64,000 bases of DNA from Actinomycetota bacterium. Its GTDB lineage: Bacteria; Actinomycetota; Actinomycetes; S36-B12. Where the stretch lies: positions 51,631 to 115,630 of the forward strand of contig SYJA01000006.1 in NCBI GenBank assembly GCA_005798555.1, in the 5' to 3' direction. The notes under the pieces were generated by a model. That model had not been told where the DNA came from and ran no database searches. It saw nothing but the letters and a program-made list of their open reading frames with translations. Numbering within the stretch: the stretch's first letter is position 1; every line of letters starts with the position of its first letter. Positions 26,801-34,726 of this stretch are shown here, in pieces. A program made the translations under genes and the position numbers.

Positions 26801-26984
26801 GGGCTTCGACGTGGTGCGTGCCGGGGGTGCCATTGGCCGTTGGCGGGCCTTCATAGAAAACCCAGGGCGGTTTGCCCTGGCTTTGGGCCACCGAGGCCGC
26901 AAAAACACCCTCCTGCTCCCAAAGCGCCAGTACCTCGTGCTCCAGGGCAGGTAGGTCAACCTGCGCGGGGACGGGCCGGTACAT
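23832..26984 (-). CDS. ileS: Isoleucyl-tRNA synthetase, type 2, with GTHH signature
   Basis: Class I synthetase charging tRNA-Ile. The 1050-aa length and lack of a bacterial-type C-terminal zinc end fit the eukaryote-like IleRS2 class. The class I HIGH tetrapeptide, expected after PPTANGTP, reads GTHH (residues 55-58, 26811-26822) instead of HxGH; the second signature is KMSKH (596-600, 25185-25199). Domains: Rossmann core, CP1 editing domain (about 200-400, with FLVWTTTPWTL), anticodon-binding helices and C-terminal region. The start at 26984 (MYRPVPAQ) has GAGAGGA upstream and matches the family N-terminus; an in-frame ATG 22 codons earlier does not. Convergent with divIVA. Confidence 0.95.
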   Translation of the reverse strand: MYRPVPAQVDLPALEHEVLALWEQEGVFAASVAQSQGKPPWVFYEGPPTANGTPGTHHVEARVFKDVFPRYRTMKGFHVPRQAGWDCHGLPVELFVEKELGFTGKQDIEAYGVAQFNARCRESVLRHVDEFTEMTRRMGYWVDTDSAYWTMDPDYIQSVWWSLKQIFDKGLLVQDHRVAPYCPRCGTGLSDHELAQGYETVVDPSVYVRFPVTNAQFLERFPGAAFLVWTTTPWTLVSNTAIAVKPTAEYAVVATAAGETLVVGVALIEQIFEEPVTTLATMTGTELEHLTYQRPFDYVEIPDAHFVVLADYVTTEDGTGLVHQAPAFGADDLMTCRGYGLPVVNPVMPDGHFAPEIPVVGGEFFKKADAGLIATLTAAGLLFKHLDYEHPYPHCWRCHTPLIYYAQPSWYIRTTAIKEQLLAQNEQTNWFPNSIKWGRYGDWLNNNVDWALSRNRYWGTPLPIWRCPDGHLTVVASMAELSELAGHDVSAIDPHRPYVDDITMPCPTCYLTATRVPEVIDCWYDSGAMPFAATGYPVHNSETFENQYPADFICEAIDQTRGWFYTLMAIGTLVFEESSYKNVVCLGHILDEDGRKMSKHLGNVLEPIGLMNEHGADALRWFMLASGSPWQARRVGHAAIGDVVRKTLLTYWHTVSFQSLYARLSKWEPADLAPPPALRPVIDRWVLSEASQLARDVDAALEAFDTQRAGRLLSTFIDNLSNWYVRRSRRRFWDGDPAALATLHEALRTTTLCLAPFTPFITERVWQDLFRSTDADEPKSVHLASWPEVSDSAIDERLGTDMALVRRIVELGRAARASSGVRTRQPLGRALVSANGWSELSHQLREQVCEELNINAVESLDDGGAGFVDTSIKANFRALGQRFGNQTQAVAAAIGTEDPVSLLAAIRGAKSTTLLAPGLGEISVTEADLVITETARAGWAVAADAGESIALDLTITDELRRAGISREIVRAIQEARKTSGLDVADRISVYWSSTDNDVLQTMAEHGDLISAEVLALHLNQVDGSLPAAGMTMVEVPETQIELRIGGVKLG

Positions 26985-27023
26985 AGAAATCCTCTCGGGG
27001 GCTGGGTGGTGGTGTGAGTCAGC

Positions 27024-27029
27024 AGGATA
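27024..27029 (-). promoter_or_regulatory. Candidate -10 box for ileS
   Basis: On the minus strand TATCCT lies about 40 bases before the ileS ATG. No good -35 partner is seen, and no T-box element (UGGNACCGCG-type sequence) is found in the 162-bp gap, so tRNA-sensing control is not supported here. Confidence 0.3.
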
Positions 27030-27075
27030 TCGGCCCATTTGCTGGGCCAAGTGGCCCGTTGCGGCGCGTTGCGGT

Positions 27076-27102
27076 TTGATCTGTGCCTTAGCCGTCTATA
27101 GT
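27076..27102 (+). promoter_or_regulatory. Promoter of the DksA-like gene
   Basis: TTGATC (27076-27081) and TATAGT (27097-27102) with a 15-bp spacer (or TTTGAT with 16) form a good sigma-A-like promoter. A start near 27109 would leave a leader of about 38 nt. Confidence 0.6.
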
Positions 27103-27146
27103 CCGGCACGATTAAGGTTCGCCGGCGGGGTTCTTAGGTAGGGGGA

Positions 27147-27854
27147 GTGGTGGCAACAAAGAAGGCGGCCCCGGTCAAGAAGGCGGCCCCGGCCAAGAAG
27201 GCGGCCCCGGTCAAGAAGGCGGCCCCGGCCAAGAAGGCGGCCCCGGCCAAGAAGGCGGCCCCGGCCAAGAAGGCGGCCCCGGCCAAGAAGGCGGCCCCGG
27301 CCAAGAAGGTTGCCCCGGCCAAGAAGGCGGCCCCGGCCAAGAAGGCGGCCCCGGCCAAGAAGGCGGCCCCGGTCAAGAAGGCGGCCCCGGCCAAGAAGGC
27401 GGCCCCGGCCAAGAAATTGTCTGCCGGCCAAAAGCAACCGGTGAAGAAGCCGGTAGTTCATAAGCAGCCCGTGGTCCGTGAGGATGAAACCCCGTGGACG
27501 GCTGTGGAATTGCTTGGGGTCCGCGCCCAACTGGACCTAGAGGTGGTTCGCCTGGAGGAGGAAATCATCTCGGCGGAGGAGGGCCTGGTGGCCCTAATCC
27601 AAGACTCCGGTGATGGTGCCGGTGATGATCAAGCCGATGCCGGGAGCAAGACTTTTGAGCGCGAGCACGAGATGTCGCTGGCGAACAATGCCCGCGACAT
27701 GCTCCTGCAGGTGCACCACGCCCTCGCACGAATCACTGACGGCACTTACGGTATTTGCGAGTCCTGCGGCAAGCCCATTGGCAAGTACCGACTGCAGGCT
27801 TTCCCGCGGGCTACTTTGTGCATGGTTTGCAAGCAAGCCGAGGAGCGCTACTAG
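27147..27854 (+). CDS. DksA/TraR-type zinc-finger protein with KKAAPA repeat tail
   Basis: A 235-aa protein with three parts. Residues 5-88 are 14 perfect-length repeats of KKAAP(A/V), one reading KKVAPA, a lysine-rich histone H1-like tail expected to bind nucleic acid without fixed structure. Next comes an acidic helical region with LDLEVVRLEEEIISAEEGL. The C-terminus (about 175-233) is a zf-dskA_traR domain with ITDGTYGICESCGKPIG and CMVC, giving a four-Cys zinc site. DksA-type proteins bind the RNA polymerase secondary channel; the DxxDxA-like acidic tip of true DksA is not evident. GTG start after AGGGGGAG; a second GTG follows at 27150. Confidence 0.88.
   Translation: MVATKKAAPVKKAAPAKKAAPVKKAAPAKKAAPAKKAAPAKKAAPAKKAAPAKKVAPAKKAAPAKKAAPAKKAAPVKKAAPAKKAAPAKKLSAGQKQPVKKPVVHKQPVVREDETPWTAVELLGVRAQLDLEVVRLEEEIISAEEGLVALIQDSGDGAGDDQADAGSKTFEREHEMSLANNARDMLLQVHHALARITDGTYGICESCGKPIGKYRLQAFPRATLCMVCKQAEERY
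27159..27410 (+). repeat. 18-bp coding repeat, 14 copies
   Basis: Fourteen adjoining units of AAGAAGGCGGCCCCGGCC (last base pair varies GCC/GTC; one unit has GTTGCC) encode KKAAPA/V. Unit length is a multiple of three, so gain or loss of copies keeps the frame. Near-identical codons point to recent expansion by slippage or unequal exchange. Confidence 0.97.
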
Positions 27855-27899
27855 GCGCCTTGCCTACTGGCACCGGGATCTAGGTGTCTGCCGCCCCCG

Positions 27900-27905
27900 T
27901 AGAGT
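27900..27905 (+). promoter_or_regulatory. -10 box directly before lspA (leaderless candidate)
   Basis: TAGAGT ends 6 bases before the lspA ATG, so transcription would start at about the start codon. No ribosome site is seen between. The gene lies 57 bases after the DksA-like gene. Confidence 0.5.
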
Positions 27906-27911
27906 GTCAGA

Positions 27912-28445
27912 ATGAGCCCGCGCAATATTCGACTGAAGGCCATCATCGTGGTCGCAATCGTGGCGGTTAGCGTCATAGTCCTTGACCAGTGGACCAAAAA
28001 CTGGGCGGTTACCACCATGCGCCCACGTATGTCGGCCGGCGGTGACGGTCCGATCATATTGGTGGGTTCTTGGCTGCAGCTGACCTACACCGAAAATACC
28101 GGCGCTGCATTTAGCCTCGGCACCGGAGTCACCTGGATTTTCTCGTTAATTGCCATCATCGTTGTCATTGTCATCATTCGCACCGCAACGCGCCTTGGGA
28201 GTATGTGGTGGGCCGTTGCTCTCGGCGGCTTACTCGGCGGGGCCATCGGCAACCTGATTGATCGGCTGACCCGGGCACCTGGGGTGGGTCGGGGGTACGT
28301 CGTTGATTTCATCCAACTGCCCTATTGGCCGGTTTTCAATGTTGCGGATATGTGCGTGGTCGGCTCGGCCATCCTCATGGTGGCGCTCACGCTCTTTGGG
28401 GTCAATTACAAAGGGACGTCGGCTTCGGTGGCTGCCACCAGATGA
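27912..28445 (+). CDS. lspA: Lipoprotein signal peptidase (signal peptidase II)
   Basis: Aspartyl membrane protease that cuts the signal peptide of prolipoproteins after Lgt has added diacylglycerol. Length 177 aa with four helices. The two catalytic Asp are in GNLIDRL and FNVADMCV; the conserved TENTGAAFS and DQWTK are also present. ATG start with no ribosome site but a -10 box 6 bases upstream. Overlaps rluD (ATGA). Lgt, which acts one step earlier, is at about 50 kb. Confidence 0.95.
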   Translation: MSPRNIRLKAIIVVAIVAVSVIVLDQWTKNWAVTTMRPRMSAGGDGPIILVGSWLQLTYTENTGAAFSLGTGVTWIFSLIAIIVVIVIIRTATRLGSMWWAVALGGLLGGAIGNLIDRLTRAPGVGRGYVVDFIQLPYWPVFNVADMCVVGSAILMVALTLFGVNYKGTSASVAATR

Positions 28446-29407
28446 GTGCTGACTTCATTAGCTCCAGGCAAATTGAGGTACCGGATGGTTTGTTCGGCGA
28501 GCGGGTCGATATTGCCTTGATGCGGTTGCTCGGACTGTCGAGGACCCGGGCCGGGGAATTAGTTGGTAGAGGTGGGGTGCTCGTTGATGGCCGGCCGGTG
28601 ACAAAAGGCGACCGCCTCCAGCCCGGGGCGGTACTGCAAATCGACACGGATTCGCTAACTGATCAGGCCCTTGCCGGTGGTGGGAGCGAAGGCGAAAGCA
28701 GCCCTGACCCGGGACCTAGCCTGGCGGTGCTTTTTGCAGATGATGACGTCGTTGTCATCGATAAACCGGTTGGGATGGCCGCGCACCCAAGCCCGGGTTG
28801 GGCTGGCCCTAGCGTTATCGGCGCCCTGGCGGCGGCGGGTCACCAGATCGCGACTTCGGGGGCGGCGGAGCGGCATGGGGTGGTGCACCGGCTCGATGTC
28901 GGCACGTCTGGCCTGATGATGGTGGCCAAGAGCGAGCGTGCTTACACGAGCCTAAAACGGCAATTTCGGGAGCGCACCGTCGACAAGATGTACCACGCGG
29001 TGGTGCAAGGGCTCCTAGATCCATTACGGGGCACCATCGATGCGCCAATTGACCGGCATCCAACGCAAGATTACCGGTTTGCGGTAGTTAGTGGCGGTAA
29101 GCCGAGTGTGACTCACTATGAAACCTTAGAGGCGTTCGCCCATGGCTCCTTGGTGGAGATCCACCTCGAGACCGGGCGAACCCATCAAATTCGGGTGCAC
29201 ACTTCGGCTATGCGCCACCCATGTGTCGGTGACCTGACATATGGTGCAGATCCAGTGCTGGCAGCGAAGTTGGGGTTGAAGCGACAGTGGTTACATGCGG
29301 TGCGGTTGGGGTTCAAGCATCCGGGCAGCGGGGAGTGGATTTGCGTCGAAAGTCAATATCCAGCTGACCTCAAAGTGGCGCTGGGGCGCCTGCAGGAAGG
29401 CGCATGA
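28442..29407 (+). CDS. rluD: RluD-type 23S rRNA pseudouridine synthase
   Basis: A 321-aa RluA-family enzyme: an N-terminal S4 RNA-binding domain (ERVDIALMRLLGLSRTRAGELV) and the catalytic domain with HRLDVGTSGLMMVAKS holding the active-site Asp, then ETGRTHQIRVH. RluD makes pseudouridines in helix 69 of 23S rRNA; the family resolves poorly between RluA, C and D by eye. Start ATG at 28442 overlaps the lspA stop and gives a normal N-terminus. The open frame upstream runs through lspA and is not used. Confidence 0.9.
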   Translation: MSADFISSRQIEVPDGLFGERVDIALMRLLGLSRTRAGELVGRGGVLVDGRPVTKGDRLQPGAVLQIDTDSLTDQALAGGGSEGESSPDPGPSLAVLFADDDVVVIDKPVGMAAHPSPGWAGPSVIGALAAAGHQIATSGAAERHGVVHRLDVGTSGLMMVAKSERAYTSLKRQFRERTVDKMYHAVVQGLLDPLRGTIDAPIDRHPTQDYRFAVVSGGKPSVTHYETLEAFAHGSLVEIHLETGRTHQIRVHTSAMRHPCVGDLTYGADPVLAAKLGLKRQWLHAVRLGFKHPGSGEWICVESQYPADLKVALGRLQEGA

Positions 29408-29416
29408 TGGGAAAGT

Positions 29417-29422
29417 TAAGGT
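29417..29422 (+). promoter_or_regulatory. -10 box directly before dnaE (leaderless candidate)
   Basis: TAAGGT ends 6 bases before the GTG of dnaE. The purine-rich GGTGGGGAA between would be too close to the GTG for a normal ribosome site. Confidence 0.45.
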
Positions 29423-29428
29423 GGGGAA

Positions 29429-32400
29429 GTGACTGAGGATCCGTTCGTGCACCTACATGTGCACACCGAGTTCTCAATGCTAGATGGAGCGGCACGCCTT
29501 GGGGATTTAATGTACGAGGCCGCCAAGCTCAAGATGCCAGCGATCGCGATGACCGACCATGGCAATCTTTACGGTGCCTATGACTTTTACAAGGCCGCAC
29601 GCGCGCATGGTGTTAAACCCATTATTGGCTTGGAGGGGTACTTCGCGCCGCAGGGTCGGTTCGAGCGCCGGCCTTTTGACTTCGGTGGCGGTTTCGACGA
29701 AGGCACTCCGGAGGATCCAACCGCCGGTCGCGGAAAATTCAGTTACACCCATATGACGCTGTGGGCGGAAAACACCGCTGGCATGCACAACCTGTTCAGG
29801 CTTTCCTCGCTTGCGAGCCTAGAGGGTTATTACCATAAGCCGCGCTTTGACCGGGAACTGCTTGAAAGATATGGAAAGGGTCTCATCGGCACGACCGGCT
29901 GCCCAAGTGGCGAGGTCAATCGGTGGCTGCAGGCCGGTCAATACGACAAGGCGCTGGCTGCGGCGGCCGACTTCCGCGACATTTTGGGTGCTGGTAACTA
30001 CTTCTGCGAGGTAATGGAGCATGGGCTCGATATTGAGCGACGTTTCCGCGAGGATCTGCTGCGGATAGCCCGCACCTTGGAACTGCCGGTGGTCGCAACG
30101 AACGACTTGCATTATGTGCACGCGACGGATGCTGCAACACATGATGTGCTGCTTTGCATAGGCACCCGAACCACAATGGATGATCCGAAGCGTTTTAGGT
30201 TTGATTCACAGGAGTTTTATCTCAAGAGTTCGCAGGAGATGCGCACCCTGTGGAGTGAGATTCCTGAGTCATGCGATAACACGCTCCTGATTGCAGAACG
30301 CTGCAATGTTGAGTTCGCCGAGGGCGCCAACTTGATGCCGCAGTCGCCGGTGCCGGACGGTGAGTCGGAGGAGTCTTGGCTGGTCAAGGAGGTCGAGATC
30401 GGCCTACATCGCCGTTTCGGCGCTGCCATCCCGGAGAATGTGCGGGCGCAGGCCACCTATGAAGTCGGGGTGATCTGCCAGATGGGCTTCCCGGGGTATT
30501 TCCTCGTGGTCGCCGACTTAGTGCAGTATGCAAAGAGCAATGGGATTCGGGTGGGTCCTGGCCGTGGTTCAGCGGCCGGTTCAATGCTGGCTTACGCACT
30601 TGGTATCACTGACCTAGATCCGATTCGGCACGGATTGCTATTTGAGCGATTCTTGAACCCAGAGCGTATTTCCATGCCAGATATCGATATCGACTTCGAT
30701 GAACGCCGGCGCTCCGACATGATCCGGTACGCGACCGATAAATATGGCGAAGCGCATGTGGCTCAGATCATCACTTACGGATCCATCAAAGCCAAGGCGG
30801 CGATCAAGGACAGTGCGCGGGTCCTGGGTTACCCTTACGCGCTCGGTGATCGGATCACCAAGTCGATGCCCCCGGCGGTGATGGGCAAGGACATCTCACT
30901 CGCCGGAGTATTTGACCCGAAGGACCCGCGCTACGGCGAGGCAGCAGAGTTTCGAGCCTTGTACGAGGGGGATGCCGAAGCAAGGCGAGTTGTCGACACC
31001 GCACTTGGTCTTGAGGGACTAAAGAGACAACCCGGTGTTCATGCTGCCGGAGTTATCTTGTGTCGTGAACCGCTTATGGACGTGATTCCGGTGTGGCGCC
31101 GCGATCAAGATGGTGCCATCATCACGCAGTTTGATATGGGAGCCTGCGAAGCCCTTGGACTGTTAAAGATGGATTTCCTTGGGCTCCGCAACCTGACGGT
31201 ACTTGATGATTGCCTTAAGTATATTGAGGCGAACAGATCCGAAGTCGTAGTTCTCGAAGAACTAACACTTGATGACGCCTCGACATTTGAGTTGTTGGCC
31301 CGTGGTGACACCCTTGGGGTATTCCAGCTAGACGGCGGCCCAATGCGCGCGCTGCTTCGTTCGATGCAGCCGGATAGCTTCGAAGATATCTCTGCGGTGC
31401 TGGCCCTTTATCGACCCGGACCGATGGGCGCCAATGCGCACAATGACTACGCCGACCGAAAGAATGGCCGCAAGCCGGTGCTGCCGATCCACCCTGAGTT
31501 AGCGGAGCCGCTAGCGGACATCCTTGGCGACACGTACGGCTTGATCGTCTATCAGGAGCAGGTGATGGCGATCGCCCAGAAACTTGCCGGGTATTCCCTT
31601 GGCAAAGCCGATCTCTTGCGGCGAGCGATGAGCAAGAAGAAGCGCGAAATCCTGAAAAAGGAGTTCGTCCCGTTCGAGGCTGGTATGCACGCCAAGAATT
31701 TCTCCGATGAGGCGATTGCCCGGCTCTGGGAGATCTTGGTTCCATTTTCGGACTACGCCTTCAATAAGGCTCATACCGCAGGTTACGGGATGGTCTCCTA
31801 CTGGACCGCCTACCTGAAAGCCAACTACCCCGCTGAGTACATGGCCGCACTCCTGACCTCGGTCAAGGATGATAAGGACCGCTCGGCAATCTACCTAAAC
31901 GAGTGCCGTCGAATGGGCATCAAAGTACTTCCGCCCGATGTGAATGATTCGGACTTTGATTTCACACCACGTGGCACGGACATCCGCTTTGGCCTCTCGG
32001 CGATCAGAAATGTTGGCGGTAACGTGGTGGATTCCATCATCGCTACTCGGCGCCGCGTGGGTCGATTTGCGAACTTCTATGATTTCATCGCAAAAGTCGA
32101 AGTCTCGGTCTGCAATAAGCGGGTTGTTGAGTCGCTGGTGAAAGCTGGGGCTTTTGACTCCTTCGGTCATACCCGCAAGGGCTTGGTACAAGTCCTCGAG
32201 GAAATTGTCGACTCGGCGGTCGACATCAAACGCTCTGAAGCAATTGGTCAATTCGATCTTTTTGGCGGGCTGGAGGCTCAAGGTGATTCGGCGCTGGTGC
32301 CCCAGGTCGAGATTTCCCTGGGGGAGTGGGAGAAATCCGTTCTCTTGGCACATGAGCGCGAAATGCTCGGGCTCTACGTATCGGATCACCCTCTGCACGG

Positions 32401-32962
32401 TGCTGAACGCGCCTTGGCGCAACTAACGGATCGATCAATAGCGGCCTTGCTAAATGATGAAAGGGCTGATTCAAGTGTTGCAACAATTGGCGGCCTCATC
32501 ACCGGAGTGCAACGCAAGACCACCAAGCAAGGTAGCTCATGGGCAATTGTCACTCTGGAGGATCTTGAAGGCTCGGTTGAGATCATGGTTTTCCCGCAGA
32601 CCTACCAGCCGGTTAGCACTTCCCTGGTCGAAGATGTCGTCGTCGTGGTCCGGGGCCGTGTCGATCGCAGCGATGACGATGGCGTGCGCGTGGTCGCGAT
32701 TGACGTCTCCGTGCCGGATTTAAGTGAGGCCGCGACGGGTCCGCTACGCCTTACGATGCCGGCAACTCGATGCATACCGCCATTGGTTGACAAACTCAAG
32801 GAGATACTCGCGGGCCACCCGGGTACAACTGAGGTAAACCTGCACTTGACCGGCGGAGTTAGCACCACCGTTTTGCGACTAGACGACAAGTTGCGGGTCA
32901 CGCCGTCATCTTCACTATACGGAGATCTCAAGGCACTTCTCGGCCCGACCTGTTTTAACTGA
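29429..32962 (+). CDS. dnaE: DNA polymerase III alpha subunit
   Basis: Replicative polymerase, 1177 aa, DnaE1 type. The N-terminal PHP domain begins FVHLHVHTEFSMLDGAARLG with metal-binding His residues still present (HLHVH, TDHGNL), suggesting an intact PHP proofreading exonuclease as in other actinobacteria. The catalytic Asp triad includes PDIDIDFD. A helix-hairpin-helix area, the clamp-binding motif QFDLFG (from residue 941) and an OB fold (about 1020-1060) follow. GTG start. It is a full-length, normal enzyme; the second, error-prone DnaE2 is not in this window. Confidence 0.97.
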   Translation: MTEDPFVHLHVHTEFSMLDGAARLGDLMYEAAKLKMPAIAMTDHGNLYGAYDFYKAARAHGVKPIIGLEGYFAPQGRFERRPFDFGGGFDEGTPEDPTAGRGKFSYTHMTLWAENTAGMHNLFRLSSLASLEGYYHKPRFDRELLERYGKGLIGTTGCPSGEVNRWLQAGQYDKALAAAADFRDILGAGNYFCEVMEHGLDIERRFREDLLRIARTLELPVVATNDLHYVHATDAATHDVLLCIGTRTTMDDPKRFRFDSQEFYLKSSQEMRTLWSEIPESCDNTLLIAERCNVEFAEGANLMPQSPVPDGESEESWLVKEVEIGLHRRFGAAIPENVRAQATYEVGVICQMGFPGYFLVVADLVQYAKSNGIRVGPGRGSAAGSMLAYALGITDLDPIRHGLLFERFLNPERISMPDIDIDFDERRRSDMIRYATDKYGEAHVAQIITYGSIKAKAAIKDSARVLGYPYALGDRITKSMPPAVMGKDISLAGVFDPKDPRYGEAAEFRALYEGDAEARRVVDTALGLEGLKRQPGVHAAGVILCREPLMDVIPVWRRDQDGAIITQFDMGACEALGLLKMDFLGLRNLTVLDDCLKYIEANRSEVVVLEELTLDDASTFELLARGDTLGVFQLDGGPMRALLRSMQPDSFEDISAVLALYRPGPMGANAHNDYADRKNGRKPVLPIHPELAEPLADILGDTYGLIVYQEQVMAIAQKLAGYSLGKADLLRRAMSKKKREILKKEFVPFEAGMHAKNFSDEAIARLWEILVPFSDYAFNKAHTAGYGMVSYWTAYLKANYPAEYMAALLTSVKDDKDRSAIYLNECRRMGIKVLPPDVNDSDFDFTPRGTDIRFGLSAIRNVGGNVVDSIIATRRRVGRFANFYDFIAKVEVSVCNKRVVESLVKAGAFDSFGHTRKGLVQVLEEIVDSAVDIKRSEAIGQFDLFGGLEAQGDSALVPQVEISLGEWEKSVLLAHEREMLGLYVSDHPLHGAERALAQLTDRSIAALLNDERADSSVATIGGLITGVQRKTTKQGSSWAIVTLEDLEGSVEIMVFPQTYQPVSTSLVEDVVVVVRGRVDRSDDDGVRVVAIDVSVPDLSEAATGPLRLTMPATRCIPPLVDKLKEILAGHPGTTEVNLHLTGGVSTTVLRLDDKLRVTPSSSLYGDLKALLGPTCFN

Positions 32963-32986
32963 AATTCCCAACTTAACCGGAGTCTG

Positions 32987-33502
32987 ATGTCCTTCCTACG
33001 CCGGACCTCTGCGGTCATCTTCGCTGGCCTCGTGGTTGGCGCGGTGAGCGGGTTGGCGCTCGGGGTCATTTGGTGGCGGCTGGCACCTCGGGTGCCATTG
33101 GTGGTGCGATCTGGGTCAACCTATCCGGCCACCTATCAGCCGGATGGATATTTGGCGGCTGATGTTTCCTTTGCGGTGCTCGCACTCTTTGCCGGGTTAG
33201 CTGTAACCATCGGCCTACTTGTAATGCGACGGGAGCATCCACTGTCGGTGTTGGTCGCCGGCATAATTGCCGGTGGTATCGGATCATTTCTCATGTGGTT
33301 TGTTGGCAGCCGACTTGGTTCCGTGGATATTGCCGGGTTGGTGGCAACAACCATGGATGAAGCTGTCATTGACGCCCCTTTGAAGGTGTCGATGCCGGCT
33401 TTGCTCCTGGTCTGGCCGATTACCGCAGCCATAGTGATTTTTGCCGTCTCATTCGCCGATTGGTGGGGTGCGGCTAAGGAAAACGCGCGATCGGGCCGCT
33501 GA
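32987..33502 (+). CDS. DUF2567-like membrane protein
   Basis: A 171-aa protein with four membrane helices; GGAG stands 4 bases before the ATG. The helix 1 region (LVVGAVSGLALGVIWWRLAPRV) and AADVSFAVLALFAG resemble the actinobacterial DUF2567 family, which has no known function. It follows dnaE by 24 bases and its last 29 bases overlap the end of the opposite ybaK gene. Confidence 0.75.
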   Translation: MSFLRRTSAVIFAGLVVGAVSGLALGVIWWRLAPRVPLVVRSGSTYPATYQPDGYLAADVSFAVLALFAGLAVTIGLLVMRREHPLSVLVAGIIAGGIGSFLMWFVGSRLGSVDIAGLVATTMDEAVIDAPLKVSMPALLLVWPITAAIVIFAVSFADWWGAAKENARSGR

Positions 33503-33983
33503 TTGCATCGGTGATCTCGATTAAGTCGCTCGGGCTTAGACCAATCTGCATACCGCGCACCCCGCCGGATACATACATGGTGGCTAGTTCGGTAGCGCTG
33601 TTGTCGAGAATCGTTCGGAGTTTGCGCTTCTGCCCGATCGGGCTGATCCCGCCCACTACGTAACCGGTGATTCGCTCAGCCACTTTCTCATCCGCAAGTG
33701 CTGCCCTGCGGCCACCGCAACTTGCCGCATGCGCCTTCAGGTCCAACATTGAACTTACCGGGAGGATAGCCACCGTTGGAACGTCATCGACATCAACTAT
33801 GAGCGTCTTGAATATCGTGGCCGGTTCTAACTGCAAGGCGGTGGCAGCTTCGGAGCCGAAGGCTCGCTGCCTGGGGTCGTGCTCATAGGTATGCACCGTG
33901 AATTGGACCCCGGCGCGGGTAAGCGCCGCAGCGGCGGGGGTGCCGGTGCTGCCACGCTTACTGTTTCGAGGGGCCTTGGCCAT
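33474..33983 (-). CDS. ybaK: YbaK/EbsC-family Cys-tRNA(Pro) deacylase
   Basis: A 169-aa trans-editing enzyme that hydrolyses Cys wrongly attached to tRNA-Pro. The N-terminal 20 residues are basic. YbaK hallmarks: TIFKTLIV with the key Lys, VPVSSMLDLKA-like segment (ILPVSSMLDLKAHA) and GYVVGGISPIGQKRKL. ATG start at 33983. The gene points towards dnaE/DUF2567 and overlaps the latter. Confidence 0.92.
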   Translation of the reverse strand: MAKAPRNSKRGSTGTPAAAALTRAGVQFTVHTYEHDPRQRAFGSEAATALQLEPATIFKTLIVDVDDVPTVAILPVSSMLDLKAHAASCGGRRAALADEKVAERITGYVVGGISPIGQKRKLRTILDNSATELATMYVSGGVRGMQIGLSPSDLIEITDAISGPIARFP

Positions 33984-34031
33984 TTTCCCTGTCTAGATTC
34001 CGCAATCAATTCGGGTAGTTAGCTTGGGCAG

Positions 34032-34703
34032 TTAGTTTGGGAAGTCGACTGTGGGCAACAGATCGATTGCCGGCACCGCGGAGAAGGCTGCGATAAGGGC
34101 ATTCTCGCGCGCCAGCAAGTCACTCGCCAGGACAAGCCGCGCACCTGCATCCGGTGCACTGAGCAGGCTTTGCCGTTCAGCTGTTGGCAGCACCATTGAC
34201 GCCGTTATGAGATAACTCAGGACGTTTGGATCCGCAGGCAGGTCGTCGGTACGGGCTTCCCCGTCATCGAATCGACCACCGAGGATGGTTCGGTAGGTGG
34301 TGAATCGCTTCATGACCTGCTGCAGCAATAGTGCACTTGGCTCGCAAATTGGGTCATCCAGAAATTCGACCGTCGCGGTGGCAAGTGGCGCGCTGGTGTC
34401 GACAGCATGTATCAGGAACCGACGTGAGCCAATGGTGATGATGTCAAAGAGTCCGTCATCAACGCGATCAACTTGTCGGAGCACCGCTCCCGTGCCAATT
34501 TCATAAAGCGCTCCAGCACCGTGCGCCTCAAGTGATTGCCCATCGCGCACCGCAATAATGCCAAATTCCCGGGTTTCTTCATCCGGGTTGGCCAGCAGAG
34601 CTTCGACAAGTTGGCAGTACCTGGGCTCAAAGATATGCAACGGCATCAACAGTCCGGGCACCAATAGGGTGTTAAGTGGGAAGAGTGGCAGCGTGGTCAG
34701 CAC
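34032..34703 (-). CDS. Stand-alone LON N-terminal-domain protein
   Basis: A 223-aa protein with the Lon substrate-binding (LAN) domain: [13 protein letters not shown] and [14 protein letters not shown]. It lacks the AAA+ and protease parts of Lon, so it is not an ATP-dependent protease. Such single-domain proteins are common in actinobacteria and other phyla; their role is unknown. GTG at 34703 is chosen as it begins just before the conserved LPLFPL and has a -10 box 6 bases upstream; a longer frame would run into the hisD promoter. Divergent from hisD. Confidence 0.88.
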   Translation of the reverse strand: MLTTLPLFPLNTLLVPGLLMPLHIFEPRYCQLVEALLANPDEETREFGIIAVRDGQSLEAHGAGALYEIGTGAVLRQVDRVDDGLFDIITIGSRRFLIHAVDTSAPLATATVEFLDDPICEPSALLLQQVMKRFTTYRTILGGRFDDGEARTDDLPADPNVLSYLITASMVLPTAERQSLLSAPDAGARLVLASDLLARENALIAAFSAVPAIDLLPTVDFPN

Positions 34704-34709
34704 AGGGGC

Positions 34710-34719
34710 AGCGTAAACT
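34710..34719. promoter_or_regulatory. Overlapping divergent -10 boxes, LON gene and hisD
   Basis: On the plus strand TAAACT (34714-34719) stands 7 bases before the hisD GTG. On the minus strand TACGCT (34715-34710) stands 6 bases before the LON-gene GTG. The two boxes share the TA pair at 34714-34715. The start codons are only 23 bases apart, leaving no space for leaders or ribosome sites. Confidence 0.6.
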
Positions 34720-34726
34720 GGTCGGC

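Noticed and set aside
26985..27146. T-box leader for ileS
   Set aside because: No T-box core or specifier hairpin could be found on the minus strand in this gap, which is also short.
27159..27410. Regular 18-bp repeats that look like a CRISPR or satellite array
   Set aside because: Units join with no spacers and are in frame in a protein with a clear C-terminal zinc domain; they encode KKAAPA.
27134..27530. Long minus-strand open frames across the repeat (Gly/Ala/Leu/Phe-rich and Gly/Arg/Leu-rich)
   Set aside because: They are shadows of the repeat on the other strand, with no start site and no known homology.
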